Part shown: in pieces, positions 22,201-31,693 of the stretch
How the letters are laid out: every line of letters begins with the position of its first letter
Numbering within the stretch: the first letter of the stretch is position 1
Assembly: GCA_965644295.1 (NCBI GenBank)
Contig: CBFFRP010000132.1
Coordinates: 1-64,000, forward strand
DNA: 64,000 nucleotides
Reading direction: 5' to 3'
Source of the DNA: Paraphysomonas bandaiensis
Taxonomy: Eukaryota > Chrysophyceae
The notes under the pieces: model-generated
Told to the model about the DNA's origin: nothing
The model's database searches: none
Seen by the model: the letters and a program-made list of their open reading frames with translations, nothing else
Translations under genes and position numbers: made by a program

Positions 22201-23994
22201 GGTACGGGTTCTTATATACCTCGTCGACCGATTGAACTAGATGGTGATGGTCGGGTCCGACGCAAACGGCTGCAGCGGAGACTGGCAAACGCGTCAGTTT
22301 TAGGAGAGATTAATATGGTTGAAGTACCGGATGCGCATAATATTGATCTTAACCATGCAGAGACAGAAGATATCAAGATACCAAATTCATATGCCGAGGC
22401 AGAGAGATCTCCACAGTATCAACAATGGAGAAAAGCTCGAATGGTGGAGAAGACATCATTGCTGAAAAGACGTGTCTTGAAGATCGTGAAAATTCCAAGC
22501 GGAGTGAAATTAGTTAGAGCGAAATATGTGCATACGGTGAAGCGAGACATACTAGGGAATATAGTAAAGTACAAGGCTCGGCTAGTGGCATTAGGAAATC
22601 TCCAAGAGAAGAAGGAGGAGGAGCCGTCCACTTTCGCTCCAGTGGTTAAGGGTATAACCATTAGACTAGTGTTAGCGATTGCGTTTATGTTACAGATGCA
22701 TGTGCATCAATTAGATGTATCATCCGCATTTTGCTATGCAGATCTGGAGGATGACGTGTATATGGCACCTCCACCAGATGAGGAATTACTAGCTGGATGG
22801 TGTTTTCAACTAATCAAGGCATTGTATGGACTGCGATCTTCACCGCGACAGTGGAATAAACATATTGACAAGTTTATTAAATCATTGCATTTTACTCCGT
22901 GTATTTTGGATACGTGTTTGTATATGCGATGGAGTAACGGAAAACTGCATTTATTATTGATATATGTTGATGATATCATAATTGCATCCGCTGATCTGAC
23001 TTACTTGGAAAGCGTAAAGCGTAGGTTCTGTGAAACATTCGAGATGCATGATCTGGGAGTGTGTAAGCGATTTCTGAACATCAGGATAACCAGAGGAGAA
23101 AATTGGTATATGTTAGATCAATCTGAGTATGCTAAGAATATTATCAAGAAATTCAGCTCAGTTATGGGAAAGAGTAGTAAGAATAAGGAGGCCCCACTAC
23201 CTACTAATGTTCAGGATCTGTTGGCAGAGGAACGTGAACTTACGGAGGAGCAGAAGCAGTGGGTTGACTCATTTCCGTATCGGCAAATTATTGGAGCAGT
23301 GTTGTATCTAGCAATGCATACTAGACCTGATCTGGCTTATGCAGTGGGGTTATTGTCTCGATTTAGTAGTTGTCCGACATATGCATCGTGCAAACTGGCG
23401 ATTCACTTATTGAAATATTTGCGTGGAACAATTGATGAGGGCATCAGATTCAGTGGGAGTGAGTTCGACTTACATGTGTTCAGTGATTCAGATTGGGCTG
23501 GTGATAGACTGACTCGGCGATCGACAACAGGATACATTGTGTTCTTATGTGCAGGCGCATTGGCCTGGCAGTCTAAACTACAGACCACAGTTGCAACTTC
23601 GAGCATGGAATCTGAATATATGGCGGAGTATGCGGCTATGCAAGAACTGGTGTGGCTTCGGGGGGTGTTCAAGGAGCTCGGGCTCTTAGTTGCGAAGCCG
23701 ACTCCATTCTTTATGGATAGCAAGAGTGCGAAAGATCTCTCCGAGAATCCTGTGTATCATAAGAGGTCGAAGCATATAGACATCAAGTATCACTGGGTGA
23801 GAGAGCATGTAAATGGAAAATTTCCTACGGCAAAGTTGATTCATGTGTCGACGGATGATATGGCGGCTGATATTTTCACGAAGGCATTGTCAACGAAACT
23901 TTTCAGTCGTCATGAGAAAACTATTACCGGGGTTAAGAGAAGTGTGTCAACCAGAGTTGAGGAGCAGCAGAAGAAGCGACCCCGAAGAGGTTAA
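19282..23994 (+). CDS. Copia Gag-Pol polyprotein
   Basis: Intact 1570-aa single frame. Order: Gag with a CCHC knuckle (CRNCKSKEHLAIDC, residues 289-302); aspartic protease with active site Asp383-Thr-Cys where DTG or DSG is usual; GAG-pre-integrase/zinc region (HRRAGH... CDVCARAK); integrase core with Asp in SADIA, Asp in HADGAGE and Glu in NAIEER; reverse transcriptase with QLDVSSAF and YVDD (residues 1228-1231); RNase H with SDSDWAGD, SSMESEYMA and the TKAL end block. It encodes everything needed for retrotransposition in one frame, with no frameshift or stop between Gag and Pol, typical of copia. The ATG is inside the LTR. The Cys in the protease triad is unusual. Confidence 0.95.
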   Translation: MSISQHGSERGGEKEDRGVVPQFNETNVEQWIEDFETFLMRKEQSEVAVELPPKESDFGEQPLTLMEEKAYRQAVKRYWKANAIAYSYCRDAVQHSPKALRKFHLTHKAFKAEGSGVNRFKTHVMIDELKKCFAGGKQNRISDLLTQYGSFRMRPEETAKDYVLRFELLLKELQEQQQDISEVSKTSRLREGLLNEEYAQLRVGLYLMDDDVNYVTVSRKIEGYDDTMAGKEALEKKRKRVEELNLIDSKKRYRRERDHRKKNNGKKKPMKKDTEITGQRPGSAEYTGCRNCKSKEHLAIDCPASKKKYSQSKSKAVRFQDGRKPDKRLLTVENIRRGEPADLSDEDEANMIEQQEEYHLSCNVYETNICSSVHEDIHYTYIDTCCSSSMFLINDVNILDRHMHTSKVINGSKKGSEICVTSVGSRGAWKNIEVSSQINRCLCSGRKLNDMGYRFTVWYGIQIYDRNTDELVLEGPMKNGMTAVPTQQLLELPDVSTSSDSEVNLSDRTGEDELELLHRRAGHFNKHALVEAHKRMLIIGTGLKRKHLSKRVSKEQCLCDVCARAKITRVSFRTKDEDSVRPNFSADIAVYLNCPARGGEIYVLKLTHHASRMFWSEGLVHRTGSSVLQVFKKIFEGDVKRYKLEMHHYHADGAGELICDELRQYLRSQGCYQHTWSSTDSPEMNAIEERKFRTCGEMTLAMLIQSGLPSQFWLDAYMAARYILIRLPTKTAKGYMSPLEFLTGEAPNLKYLRVWGCRAYVLTTKADRRKDWDDKALIGYLIGYSDEKVGYDVYLPATDRVVTSVHVLTDESIPSRSESYFAEIDALRVKEAERPKIVSDYAGLEGTYHIDDEDGLLYKTTRVVERKGVIVAYRSLVTAGRKHIEHRVPIHVEDVVRMTAETPGNTGYIGKGDALSTMPARVLDQGRPGGLQESPDPTCQETAVRLQTSEDYESGVVSGAPPTTHDVRAQDEQGTGSYIPRRPIELDGDGRVRRKRLQRRLANASVLGEINMVEVPDAHNIDLNHAETEDIKIPNSYAEAERSPQYQQWRKARMVEKTSLLKRRVLKIVKIPSGVKLVRAKYVHTVKRDILGNIVKYKARLVALGNLQEKKEEEPSTFAPVVKGITIRLVLAIAFMLQMHVHQLDVSSAFCYADLEDDVYMAPPPDEELLAGWCFQLIKALYGLRSSPRQWNKHIDKFIKSLHFTPCILDTCLYMRWSNGKLHLLLIYVDDIIIASADLTYLESVKRRFCETFEMHDLGVCKRFLNIRITRGENWYMLDQSEYAKNIIKKFSSVMGKSSKNKEAPLPTNVQDLLAEERELTEEQKQWVDSFPYRQIIGAVLYLAMHTRPDLAYAVGLLSRFSSCPTYASCKLAIHLLKYLRGTIDEGIRFSGSEFDLHVFSDSDWAGDRLTRRSTTGYIVFLCAGALAWQSKLQTTVATSSMESEYMAEYAAMQELVWLRGVFKELGLLVAKPTPFFMDSKSAKDLSENPVYHKRSKHIDIKYHWVREHVNGKFPTAKLIHVSTDDMAADIFTKALSTKLFSRHEKTITGVKRSVSTRVEEQQKKRPRRG
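19299..19310 (+). promoter_or_regulatory. Copia primer-binding site
   Basis: TGGTAGCGAGCG immediately follows the LTR. TGGTA is complementary to the UACCA 3' end typical of initiator tRNA-Met, the usual copia primer. The site lies inside the coding frame and encodes part of residues 6-10. Confidence 0.6.
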
Positions 23995-24158
23995 AGGTGT
24001 GTTTTAGTGGGTGAGAATCCCACATAACTATATATCTAGTTGACTGCTAGTTATATATGTATCTTGATAAGATTTCACATCTATTTTACCTATGAGACTA
24101 GTTTATAGCATGAAGATCACTGTACTCATTGTTGTTTCGTATCACTGCATTCTACATT

Positions 24159-24167
24159 GAGTGGGAG
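24159..24167 (+). promoter_or_regulatory. Copia polypurine tract
   Basis: GAGTGGGAG directly precedes the 3' LTR start (TATTAGAAT at 24168), the position expected for the plus-strand primer. Confidence 0.6.
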
Positions 24168-24330
24168 TATTAGAATATGGACTGTATCCTAGTATATTCA
24201 ATGTGGTACTTGAAGACAATGTACGAGAATACAGTGAAGTATGGTGATGTGTAGATGCTGTTATGATATTGAGAAAACTGAAATAGTTTGCTCTTTCAAG
24301 ATATGTTTAGTAGCGAAAGGTCTACAGAAG
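24168..24330 (+). repeat. Copia 3' LTR, first part (163 bp)
   Basis: It matches 19006-19168 base for base and stops at ...CTACAGAAG, where the gypsy LTR begins. The LTR resumes at 32715. Confidence 0.95.
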
Positions 24331-25342
24331 TGTGACCACGTGGCATTTCCTATGCCCTATCTACGTGGCTATAGTACCAGAACTACATGCATTGCCCATT
24401 CAGGACCCTATAATATTAGTTCAGGACCATACATCAAGAACATTATATCATTAGGACCCTATACCATGTCTAGGATGCATATTCTATGTTATACTCATTA
24501 AGATGGGTTAATGAGCTATGATGTACCTACACACTGAATCAACGTTCAGGTGTGATGTCCACTTTATCTACTGATGATGTACACTATGATCTGCTGATGG
24601 TGACTTCACGCAATGTGAAACCTGCCACAAATTTATAATAAAGTTATGTGGGTCAGTATTCCAGTGTAGCAGTTGCAGTGTATACTTCCATAGGAATACG
24701 TACTGGCCTTACCCATACTACCCTATAGGGGGGCAAGTACATATCACATCAAGGGTGAATGAATATTATATACTCGAGGTGCACGAGTGTTCATACCACT
24801 CAGTGGGGAATCAATTGTGACATGCAATACGTGGTATGCAGGGTTATATTTACGTATAACCTGGATATTAGGGGTTTTGGGTTCTTGAATGCTAAAATAC
24901 ACCAAAGTGGCGGTATACTGTTTTTGTATGGGTATTTAGGTAGAAAGTAAAACGTAGGATGTAGTGTACTATTAGTATGCGGTTATACGTTGCTCCTAGG
25001 TTGCTGTGTGTATTCAGTTTATAGAACAAACACGTTTCTGTGGGTGGTGATGACGTTGCAGGGTGTTGTGATGTTGTTGAGGAGTAGGAGTGGGTGTAAC
25101 ATGTATGCTATGTTGTTATGCACTTGTTTAGGCTTAACCGAAGTGCTTGGTGCCAACGATCTTGTTGCACTGGCGGTGTTCCTTGCGTGGTGATACTTGG
25201 CGGGTATCATTTACTGAGCATTAGGTTTTTCCTAGAGCAGTCAAAACATAATTAATTATACATTGTTTTCACACTTGCGTGTTTGTGTGCTATACCTGTA
25301 CTGCGAGCCGTGATTCTGGTTATCAAACCGGGTTACGTCACA
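24331..25342 (+). repeat. Gypsy 5' LTR (1012 bp)
   Basis: It starts TGTGACCACGTGG and ends GGGTTACGTCACA, with a perfect 6-bp inverted terminus TGTGAC/GTCACA. It contains no credible gene, and short frames in it recur in the 3' LTR. Confidence 0.92.
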
Positions 25343-25726
25343 GTAAATATTTACTATTTGCTCGCACAAGAATTCTTGTGATTAATTCTTGATACACATC
25401 ATTTAGATAGACCTGTCTGTGTGCCTTGCTTGTGTGCGTTGTGCAGGGGTGTCTTGTGTCAGTGTGTTGAGTGGTGTCTTGGTGTCTTGGTGGATTCTTA
25501 CGCAGGTCTGTGGATTTGTCAGTTTCTTCCGGGGGACTTGGGACTGGATTTGAGTTATTTCATTGAGACCTGTGAGCGAATTTTAATTCCCTCCTTGTCG
25601 ATCGTCGTTAGTCTCTGAAACCAAGGGAGCTGCGTAACTCTGAGGTGAAAAATCTGCTGGTGTGCTTAAATATAATCACTGTGTGGGTATATAAACTGAG
25701 GAGTGTAACAGCAACTAAGGTGGAAG
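25343..25726 (+). promoter_or_regulatory. Gypsy leader with two palindromes
   Basis: Directly after the LTR is the perfect palindrome GTAAATATTTAC (25343-25354), followed by the 16-nt palindrome CACAAGAATTCTTGTG (25365-25380). No TGG-type tRNA primer-binding site stands next to the LTR. The palindromes could serve RNA dimerisation or self-priming. The remaining leader is non-coding. Confidence 0.5.
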
Positions 25727-27535
25727 ATGCAAACTCCCGTTGGTAGGAGTAGCCCTAAGAGCCACTCTGGTTCTGAAGGCAGTGTTAAGGAGGATCTAGA
25801 GCCTTCAATGCTCGAAATCATTCTTGCACGTTTCGATGCCTTGGAAAGGAAATTCGATACGAGAATAGATGACCTTACGGTCAGAGTTACGCGACTTGAA
25901 GAGCGGGCCTCACGTAGAGGTACACCAGTCGGCTCTAGAGCGCAGAGCCCCACGATTTTAAGGGAAGATCAAAATATCCCAGGGGCAGATGAATCAGTTA
26001 CGAAAGGAACACCTACAGTTCCTGACACGTTGCCGAAACCGGTAAAGAAACGTGATACAAGGAGATACTCTACTCTGCATAATTTAGCGGAGCACTATCG
26101 TACTCCTTGGCGGGATGAGTCTGTAAGAGAACTGTTGGAGGAGGAAGATACTTCTACTGCTCAGTCAAGTGGCAATGCTGAGGAGGAAGGTGACCAGCAG
26201 ATCGCTTCTGAATTCCCTACTAGAACTCAAGCTTTGTTGGGAGGCAAGAAACCTGGGAAGCTGTTCAGGGAATTGAAAAGGAATGCCAACCTTCCAAATG
26301 TGCAACAGACTGTTGTAATGCGTGAGGAAAGAACTTGCAAAGTTCGTATCAATGAACTAAAGCTTTCTAAAGTGGCTAGAGCTGTCAAACAAATCTTGGA
26401 TTTTCAGGAAGAGGAACAGACCACTGTGCGTCTGCAAAAGGTCGTTTCTGGTGAACTAAGAGATCATCTAAGAGAAGTATATCATCTCGGTCATGCGGAG
26501 ATTTCAGAGATGGATTTGTCCGACTTACTGCGTGTAATAGCCAAGGAAACTCGGGTTTTTAATTGTGTGGGATTCTATGAGGAGCTACGAGATTCTCTTA
26601 GACACATAAAGATCATGGAGTGGAGGAAAGTGACAACTGTCACGTTCGAACAGTTTTACTTTCAGCAGTTGAAACTTATTGATTTGTTTCGAACCATGTT
26701 ATCCATTATGTTGGAGTTTAATAAGGATTGGTGTCCCAGAGTAGATGACAAAGAATATGGGCTCGTAAGACTATTCAAAAACTTGAACGATAGGGATTAT
26801 GTTCGTTATGTCTTTGGGTGCATGAATAAACTACAGTTTGACACGATGAACGAGTTCTTCGATGAATTTACGGCCATTTTAGTAGATCATTATCAGATTT
26901 GCTTAGCAGCTCGTCAGTTACCGTTTGAGGCTAACATTGAGGCTAAAAACAAACTTGATGAGTACAACAAACGGAAAAGGGATTTGTTTTCCAAGAATAA
27001 TGAGAAACATCCGTCTCCGATGCGGTCTACTTCTTACAAGGACTATGATCATCGGAATAACAGAGATTCACATGCTCTCACTCACATTGATGGATATGTT
27101 TCTGATGATTCGGATTTTGATCGAGGTCCGGAGCAGATAAATCTCGAATACCCTAGTTCTTCAGATGATGAAGAGGGTAACATTGATTTACGTCGTGGCT
27201 CAGCCAAGGACGTTACATCATCGCAGGATCTGGAACCTGATCCTACAGCAGTTGTTAATGAGCAAGAGGTTTCTTTTATGGCTTCTTCTCAGGATAAACC
27301 TGCTGGTGATACGAGTTCGAGAGTTGAGAAATTCGGTTGCCTGAGGCATATGTTGTATGGGAAATGCAACAAGCCACAGTGCAAATACAACCACAATTCT
27401 CAGTGCTTGAGAACCTCGGCTGTTGAGATGAGGGATAAGCTCAATGCTTTCCTGAAAGCTGAGGATGGTTCCACTGGTAGATCCAATCCAACTTCTATCT
27501 TGAGAAGGGATCGCTTCGGTGATTCCCGACCTTGA
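25727..27535 (+). CDS. Gypsy Gag protein
   Basis: 602-aa capsid-type protein. The N-terminus has a predicted coiled coil (LARFDALERKFDTRIDDLTV), the middle is helical and charged, and the C-terminus has an acidic stretch and a zinc-binding motif CLRHMLYGKCNKPQCKYNH (C-x8-C-x4-C-x3-H). That CCCH finger replaces the CCHC knuckle usual in Gag. The frame ends in a TGA at 27533-27535, and the same frame continues as pol, so Gag-Pol is probably made by stop readthrough. Confidence 0.88.
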   Translation: MQTPVGRSSPKSHSGSEGSVKEDLEPSMLEIILARFDALERKFDTRIDDLTVRVTRLEERASRRGTPVGSRAQSPTILREDQNIPGADESVTKGTPTVPDTLPKPVKKRDTRRYSTLHNLAEHYRTPWRDESVRELLEEEDTSTAQSSGNAEEEGDQQIASEFPTRTQALLGGKKPGKLFRELKRNANLPNVQQTVVMREERTCKVRINELKLSKVARAVKQILDFQEEEQTTVRLQKVVSGELRDHLREVYHLGHAEISEMDLSDLLRVIAKETRVFNCVGFYEELRDSLRHIKIMEWRKVTTVTFEQFYFQQLKLIDLFRTMLSIMLEFNKDWCPRVDDKEYGLVRLFKNLNDRDYVRYVFGCMNKLQFDTMNEFFDEFTAILVDHYQICLAARQLPFEANIEAKNKLDEYNKRKRDLFSKNNEKHPSPMRSTSYKDYDHRNNRDSHALTHIDGYVSDDSDFDRGPEQINLEYPSSSDDEEGNIDLRRGSAKDVTSSQDLEPDPTAVVNEQEVSFMASSQDKPAGDTSSRVEKFGCLRHMLYGKCNKPQCKYNHNSQCLRTSAVEMRDKLNAFLKAEDGSTGRSNPTSILRRDRFGDSRP

Positions 27536-27550
27536 TGGAAGGACCATTGC

Positions 27551-30500
27551 GTGCGGGGAGCGCAGGATGTCAGTGTAGTTAATGGGTGTGACGGGGATGA
27601 CGATTGTTGCTTACAATTTGAAGAGTCTACATTCACGGCGGCATTGTGTTCTGTGCAAACCGAGGGACAAGCTAAGCTGTATGCTTGCTTTCCTAGTACG
27701 CGAAAAATGACATCAGCACATACGGTAGCTAGGCTAATAATGAACAATAATATGAGAGAGAATTCGGAAAAATTGATCACCGTACTTTGCGATACGGGAG
27801 CGCTTTCAGCCAACTATGTGTCTAGGGGTCTGGTAGAGAGTTTAATGCCAGAGCTAAACCCCGAATTTTTATACGATGCGAATCATAGAGTAGTATTGGC
27901 GGATAGTACTACTATAAAAACAGTCACACAAGGAGTCAGACTCAATCTTTTGTTGGCTGACCCTTATGGAAAACAGTATCAGTTCAAAGGGGATTTCCTA
28001 ATTATTGACATGAAACATAATGATGTCATACTTGGATTGCCGGCACTTACTGGTACTTTGTATCCCTTTATGTGTGAATTGATGAGGCATGCTTTTGAAC
28101 AAACATCTTATGAGATAGAAAGTGATACAAAGAAGATTTCAACTCATGATTTGTCTCGTCTAGAGCATGGACAAATAGTGGAACCATGGTCTAAATCGAG
28201 TACTCAAATTGCACCGGAGGAAGAGGATTCCGAATTGCCGGTTCAATTTAAAGAAGCTTTGGTATTCTTAGGAAAGACTAGAGCGGAAGCTTTAATAGAC
28301 TATGAACAGTTGTTGGAGACCCATGTTAGTAGTGAGATGAAGGAACAAACAAATGTGATGCATCTCCTACGAACTAAAGCGGTTAAAGTCTTTGTACCAG
28401 ATGAGTGGTCTGGTGTAAAAGGTGTTGAACCTTTAAAAATTAAGTGGAAAGATACACTTCCGGATCGGATCAAACCCAAAGCGAGGCCTATTAACCCGAA
28501 GCTGTGGGAAGCATCAGAGAAAGAATTTCGTCGTCTGTGTGGGTATTTTTACCGGAAGAGTAGATCGCCATGGGCTTCTTGTCTTGTAGTAGCGCCCAAG
28601 GCTACACCTCCTTATATTCGATTTTGTGGGGATTACGTTAAGATAAATGATCACATGCATGTGGGAAACTACACTATTCCCAATGTCAAACATGAACTTG
28701 ACAAGATCATTAATTTTCCATATTATTTGGATATAGATCTTACAAATGCGTTTCATCAAATACCTTTAGATGAGGAAACTTCCGAGAAATTGTCCATTCA
28801 AACGCCATGGGGACAGTTTGCACCTAATTTCATGCCAGAGGGTATAGCTCCGGCTACTGGTGTTCTGCAAGAGGTTGTTCGGGAGATATTTGCCGATTTT
28901 TCAGACTGGGCTATCGTTATCTTTGATAATATGCTAATACTAGCCAACGATCCCCAGGATGCTTATGAAAAGTTGGAACGAGTTATTGACAGATGTCTGG
29001 AGAGAAACATAAAGTTGAAAATGGCTAAGAGCTGGCTTGGTTTTAAGAAAGTTAATTTTTTTGGATATGTGTGCAAACACAAATCGTATGAAGTGTGTCC
29101 GGATAAAAAGGAAGCCTTGGCAAACATACCCATGCCATCATCGACTAAACAAGCTAGATCTCTGCTAGGCAAGGGAGTTTTCTTTTCCAGCTTCACGCCA
29201 AAGTATTCTGACTTAGTAGGTCATTTAACGGACCTCACTAAGAAATCTTTCAATTGGAATAAATCTACTTGGCGTCACGATTATGAAGCTGAGTACAAAC
29301 GTTTCATAAAAGGTTTACAAGATGCGTGTGAGCTCTTCTACCCTGATTATGAGTTAGAGTGGATTTTACGGACTGATGCAAGTGAGCTAGGTATAGGTTC
29401 TGTACTACTACAACGGAAGGTATTACCGTCAGGAGAAGCTCAATTGCAACCTATTGCCTTTATCTCTAAAAAGTTTTCAGAGCAAGCAATGAAATGGGCT
29501 ACTATAGAGCAGGAGGGCTACGGTATCTACTATTCGGTTAAACAGCTAGCGTATTATTTAGTTGGAAAACAGTTTACTATAGAGACTGACCATAACAATT
29601 TGCTCTGGATGGAAGCGTCTGAGGTACCAAAAATTGTTAGATGGAGAATATTCTTGCAATCATTCAATTTCAAAATCCGACATATTTCGGGAGCACAGAA
29701 TTGGTTAGCAGACTGGTTATCCAGGGAACACCAACTGGCTTATCTGTCGGGCATGTTCTTGGATGATTCTATGTGGGATGATGCCTATTTTCTGGGAGAG
29801 GACTGTCAGGATTCTGAGTATTTCTCATTCCTAGGAAATTTTATGGACCCGTTGGATCTCAGTGACCAAGAACAACCTTCCATGAATATATCTCGTGAGG
29901 AATGCTTGCGTGAGGTACACAACTCTCGCGTGGGTCATCTTGGAGGGAAAGCTACTTGGATTCGTCTCAATAAACGTTTTCCAGGGCATGGAATACCATA
30001 TCAGGTGGTAGCAGAATATATATCCAACTGTCCAACTTGCGTGAAAACCCGGTTAGCCATGAAGGAAGCACTTATTCCCATAGTGCGCAACCTAAAACCA
30101 CCGGGGGCTCGCAGTGCTATTGGAATTGATGCAGTGGAGATTACTCCACATGGCAAGGACGGTTACACTCATATCAATGTGATAGTGAACCTCCACACAA
30201 AGCTCGTTTTTCTGGAACCAGTTAAAGGAGTAACGGCTTTGAATTTAGCGAATACTGTTTGGAAGTATTGGTCCTATTACGGCCACACTGACGTCGTGAT
30301 TTCAGACCAGGGTCCGGATTTAACTTCGGATCTATTCCAGCAGCTAACGGAATACATGGGAATGCGCCATACGTTTAGTATAGCCAACCGGCATGCGAAT
30401 GGCTCAGAACGTACCATAGGTGAGGTAGTTCGTCACCTACGAGCTCTAGTATATGATGCTAGCGAGCGTCAAGAGCGCAAGGATGTTTTTGAAGATCCTA

Positions 30501-31522
30501 GCTGGATCGCCAGTGTCCAACACATTCTTAACTCCGAAGTGTCATCTGAGACAGGATTCTCACCATTCGAGTTGACTTTCGGATCGGAGGATAAGCGTTA
30601 TTTTAACGTGGACACCGACTCTCTTTCTCAGGATGCGCATGCAAGACTTAAACGTTTTAATGATAACCTTCGTGAGCTCAGGGCAGCTTCGCACGCTTAT
30701 CAACAGCGTCTTGTGCAAGAGCGGGCTAGCCAAGGTATACCGGCCGACAAGCAGAACAGATATCAGCCGGGAGATCTTGTTTTGTTCGACAAGGGTGCTA
30801 AAGTACATCCTAAGATGTCTCACCGTTATATGGGTCCTTTCAAAGTCATATCTCAATATAAAAATGACATTGATTGCAGACATTTGGTGACAGGACAAGT
30901 TGTGAAAGTCGATGTGCGGGAGGTTAAACTTTTTGCGGGTGATCAAGACACAGCGTATAACATGGCTTGCAGAGACCATGAACAGCATGTGATTGACACG
31001 ATTCTATACTACAGAGGGGATAGAGACACCAGAACCTCTCTAGTTTTCACTGTGAAATTTCAGGATGGTGATGTTCGTGACATTCCATTCAGTAAGGATA
31101 TTTTTGACTCTATTCCATACGCCGACTTCTGTTCTAGGAAAAGATATTTGTATCATCTTATTTATCCTGTTAAAGAGGCAAAGGAATATATTACTAAAAT
31201 CCGTAAGCAGCCTATCACTAGTTTTCAACCAGGTGATGAGGCTTATGTTGACTTAAGAGTTTTCGGGGACTTGTGGTATGAAAGCCTGGAGTTACCGGAT
31301 TCTCATTTGATTACTTATGTTGCGCGTTTTGTCTTCACACATTGGTATCATAAAAGTTCCAAACGGATACTCTCAACTAAAAATGTGTTGACTAAACAAA
31401 CTTTCCGACTTGATAATTACCATATTCATTGTTTTGCCCATAAAGAATTTGATTCTTCTACAATGGTCTTGGTAGACGAGGAATTTGCCAGCAAATTTCC
31501 ACAAGTTAATCAGTCGGTATAA
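27551..31522 (+). CDS. Gypsy Pol polyprotein (in frame with gag across one TGA)
   Basis: The frame is open from the codon after the gag TGA (27536) to 31522; 27551 is a GTG, not a true start. Domains in order: aspartic protease (CDTGALSANYV, catalytic Asp at 27791); reverse transcriptase with YLDIDLTNAFHQI and, at the catalytic box, IFDNM (28922-28930) in place of xxDD; RNase H with TDASELG and TDHNNLLW; integrase with an HHCC zinc domain (VHNSRVGH...CPTC) and Asp, Asp, Glu at 30128, 30305 and 30407; a GPY/F-like segment (YMGPFKV); then about 200 residues that include a chromodomain-like stretch (TSLVFTVKFQDGDVRDIPF). The absence of an ATG near the protease supports expression as a Gag-Pol fusion. 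Confidence 0.92.
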   Translation: MRGAQDVSVVNGCDGDDDCCLQFEESTFTAALCSVQTEGQAKLYACFPSTRKMTSAHTVARLIMNNNMRENSEKLITVLCDTGALSANYVSRGLVESLMPELNPEFLYDANHRVVLADSTTIKTVTQGVRLNLLLADPYGKQYQFKGDFLIIDMKHNDVILGLPALTGTLYPFMCELMRHAFEQTSYEIESDTKKISTHDLSRLEHGQIVEPWSKSSTQIAPEEEDSELPVQFKEALVFLGKTRAEALIDYEQLLETHVSSEMKEQTNVMHLLRTKAVKVFVPDEWSGVKGVEPLKIKWKDTLPDRIKPKARPINPKLWEASEKEFRRLCGYFYRKSRSPWASCLVVAPKATPPYIRFCGDYVKINDHMHVGNYTIPNVKHELDKIINFPYYLDIDLTNAFHQIPLDEETSEKLSIQTPWGQFAPNFMPEGIAPATGVLQEVVREIFADFSDWAIVIFDNMLILANDPQDAYEKLERVIDRCLERNIKLKMAKSWLGFKKVNFFGYVCKHKSYEVCPDKKEALANIPMPSSTKQARSLLGKGVFFSSFTPKYSDLVGHLTDLTKKSFNWNKSTWRHDYEAEYKRFIKGLQDACELFYPDYELEWILRTDASELGIGSVLLQRKVLPSGEAQLQPIAFISKKFSEQAMKWATIEQEGYGIYYSVKQLAYYLVGKQFTIETDHNNLLWMEASEVPKIVRWRIFLQSFNFKIRHISGAQNWLADWLSREHQLAYLSGMFLDDSMWDDAYFLGEDCQDSEYFSFLGNFMDPLDLSDQEQPSMNISREECLREVHNSRVGHLGGKATWIRLNKRFPGHGIPYQVVAEYISNCPTCVKTRLAMKEALIPIVRNLKPPGARSAIGIDAVEITPHGKDGYTHINVIVNLHTKLVFLEPVKGVTALNLANTVWKYWSYYGHTDVVISDQGPDLTSDLFQQLTEYMGMRHTFSIANRHANGSERTIGEVVRHLRALVYDASERQERKDVFEDPSWIASVQHILNSEVSSETGFSPFELTFGSEDKRYFNVDTDSLSQDAHARLKRFNDNLRELRAASHAYQQRLVQERASQGIPADKQNRYQPGDLVLFDKGAKVHPKMSHRYMGPFKVISQYKNDIDCRHLVTGQVVKVDVREVKLFAGDQDTAYNMACRDHEQHVIDTILYYRGDRDTRTSLVFTVKFQDGDVRDIPFSKDIFDSIPYADFCSRKRYLYHLIYPVKEAKEYITKIRKQPITSFQPGDEAYVDLRVFGDLWYESLELPDSHLITYVARFVFTHWYHKSSKRILSTKNVLTKQTFRLDNYHIHCFAHKEFDSSTMVLVDEEFASKFPQVNQSV

Positions 31523-31678
31523 AGTGTTCCTACTCTACAATTTACGATGTGAAATTTTTCAGTATTCTCCGAATTACATCTATAATATGATAATAATACT
31601 CCATGGTGGTTCGTTTCGATGGCTATTTCAAACCTAGTCCCATTGACATGTGTGCGACCATGGATTTCTCACAAAAAC

Positions 31679-31693
31679 GAGGGGGGGAGGCAG
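31679..31693 (+). promoter_or_regulatory. Gypsy polypurine tract
   Basis: The G-rich run GAGGGGGGGAGGCAG ends directly before the 3' LTR start TGTGACC at 31694. Confidence 0.75.

Noticed and set aside
24241-25210. Short frames inside the gypsy LTR (also 31619-32578)
   Set aside because: They are not conserved beyond the LTR copies, show no domain, and LTRs are normally non-coding.
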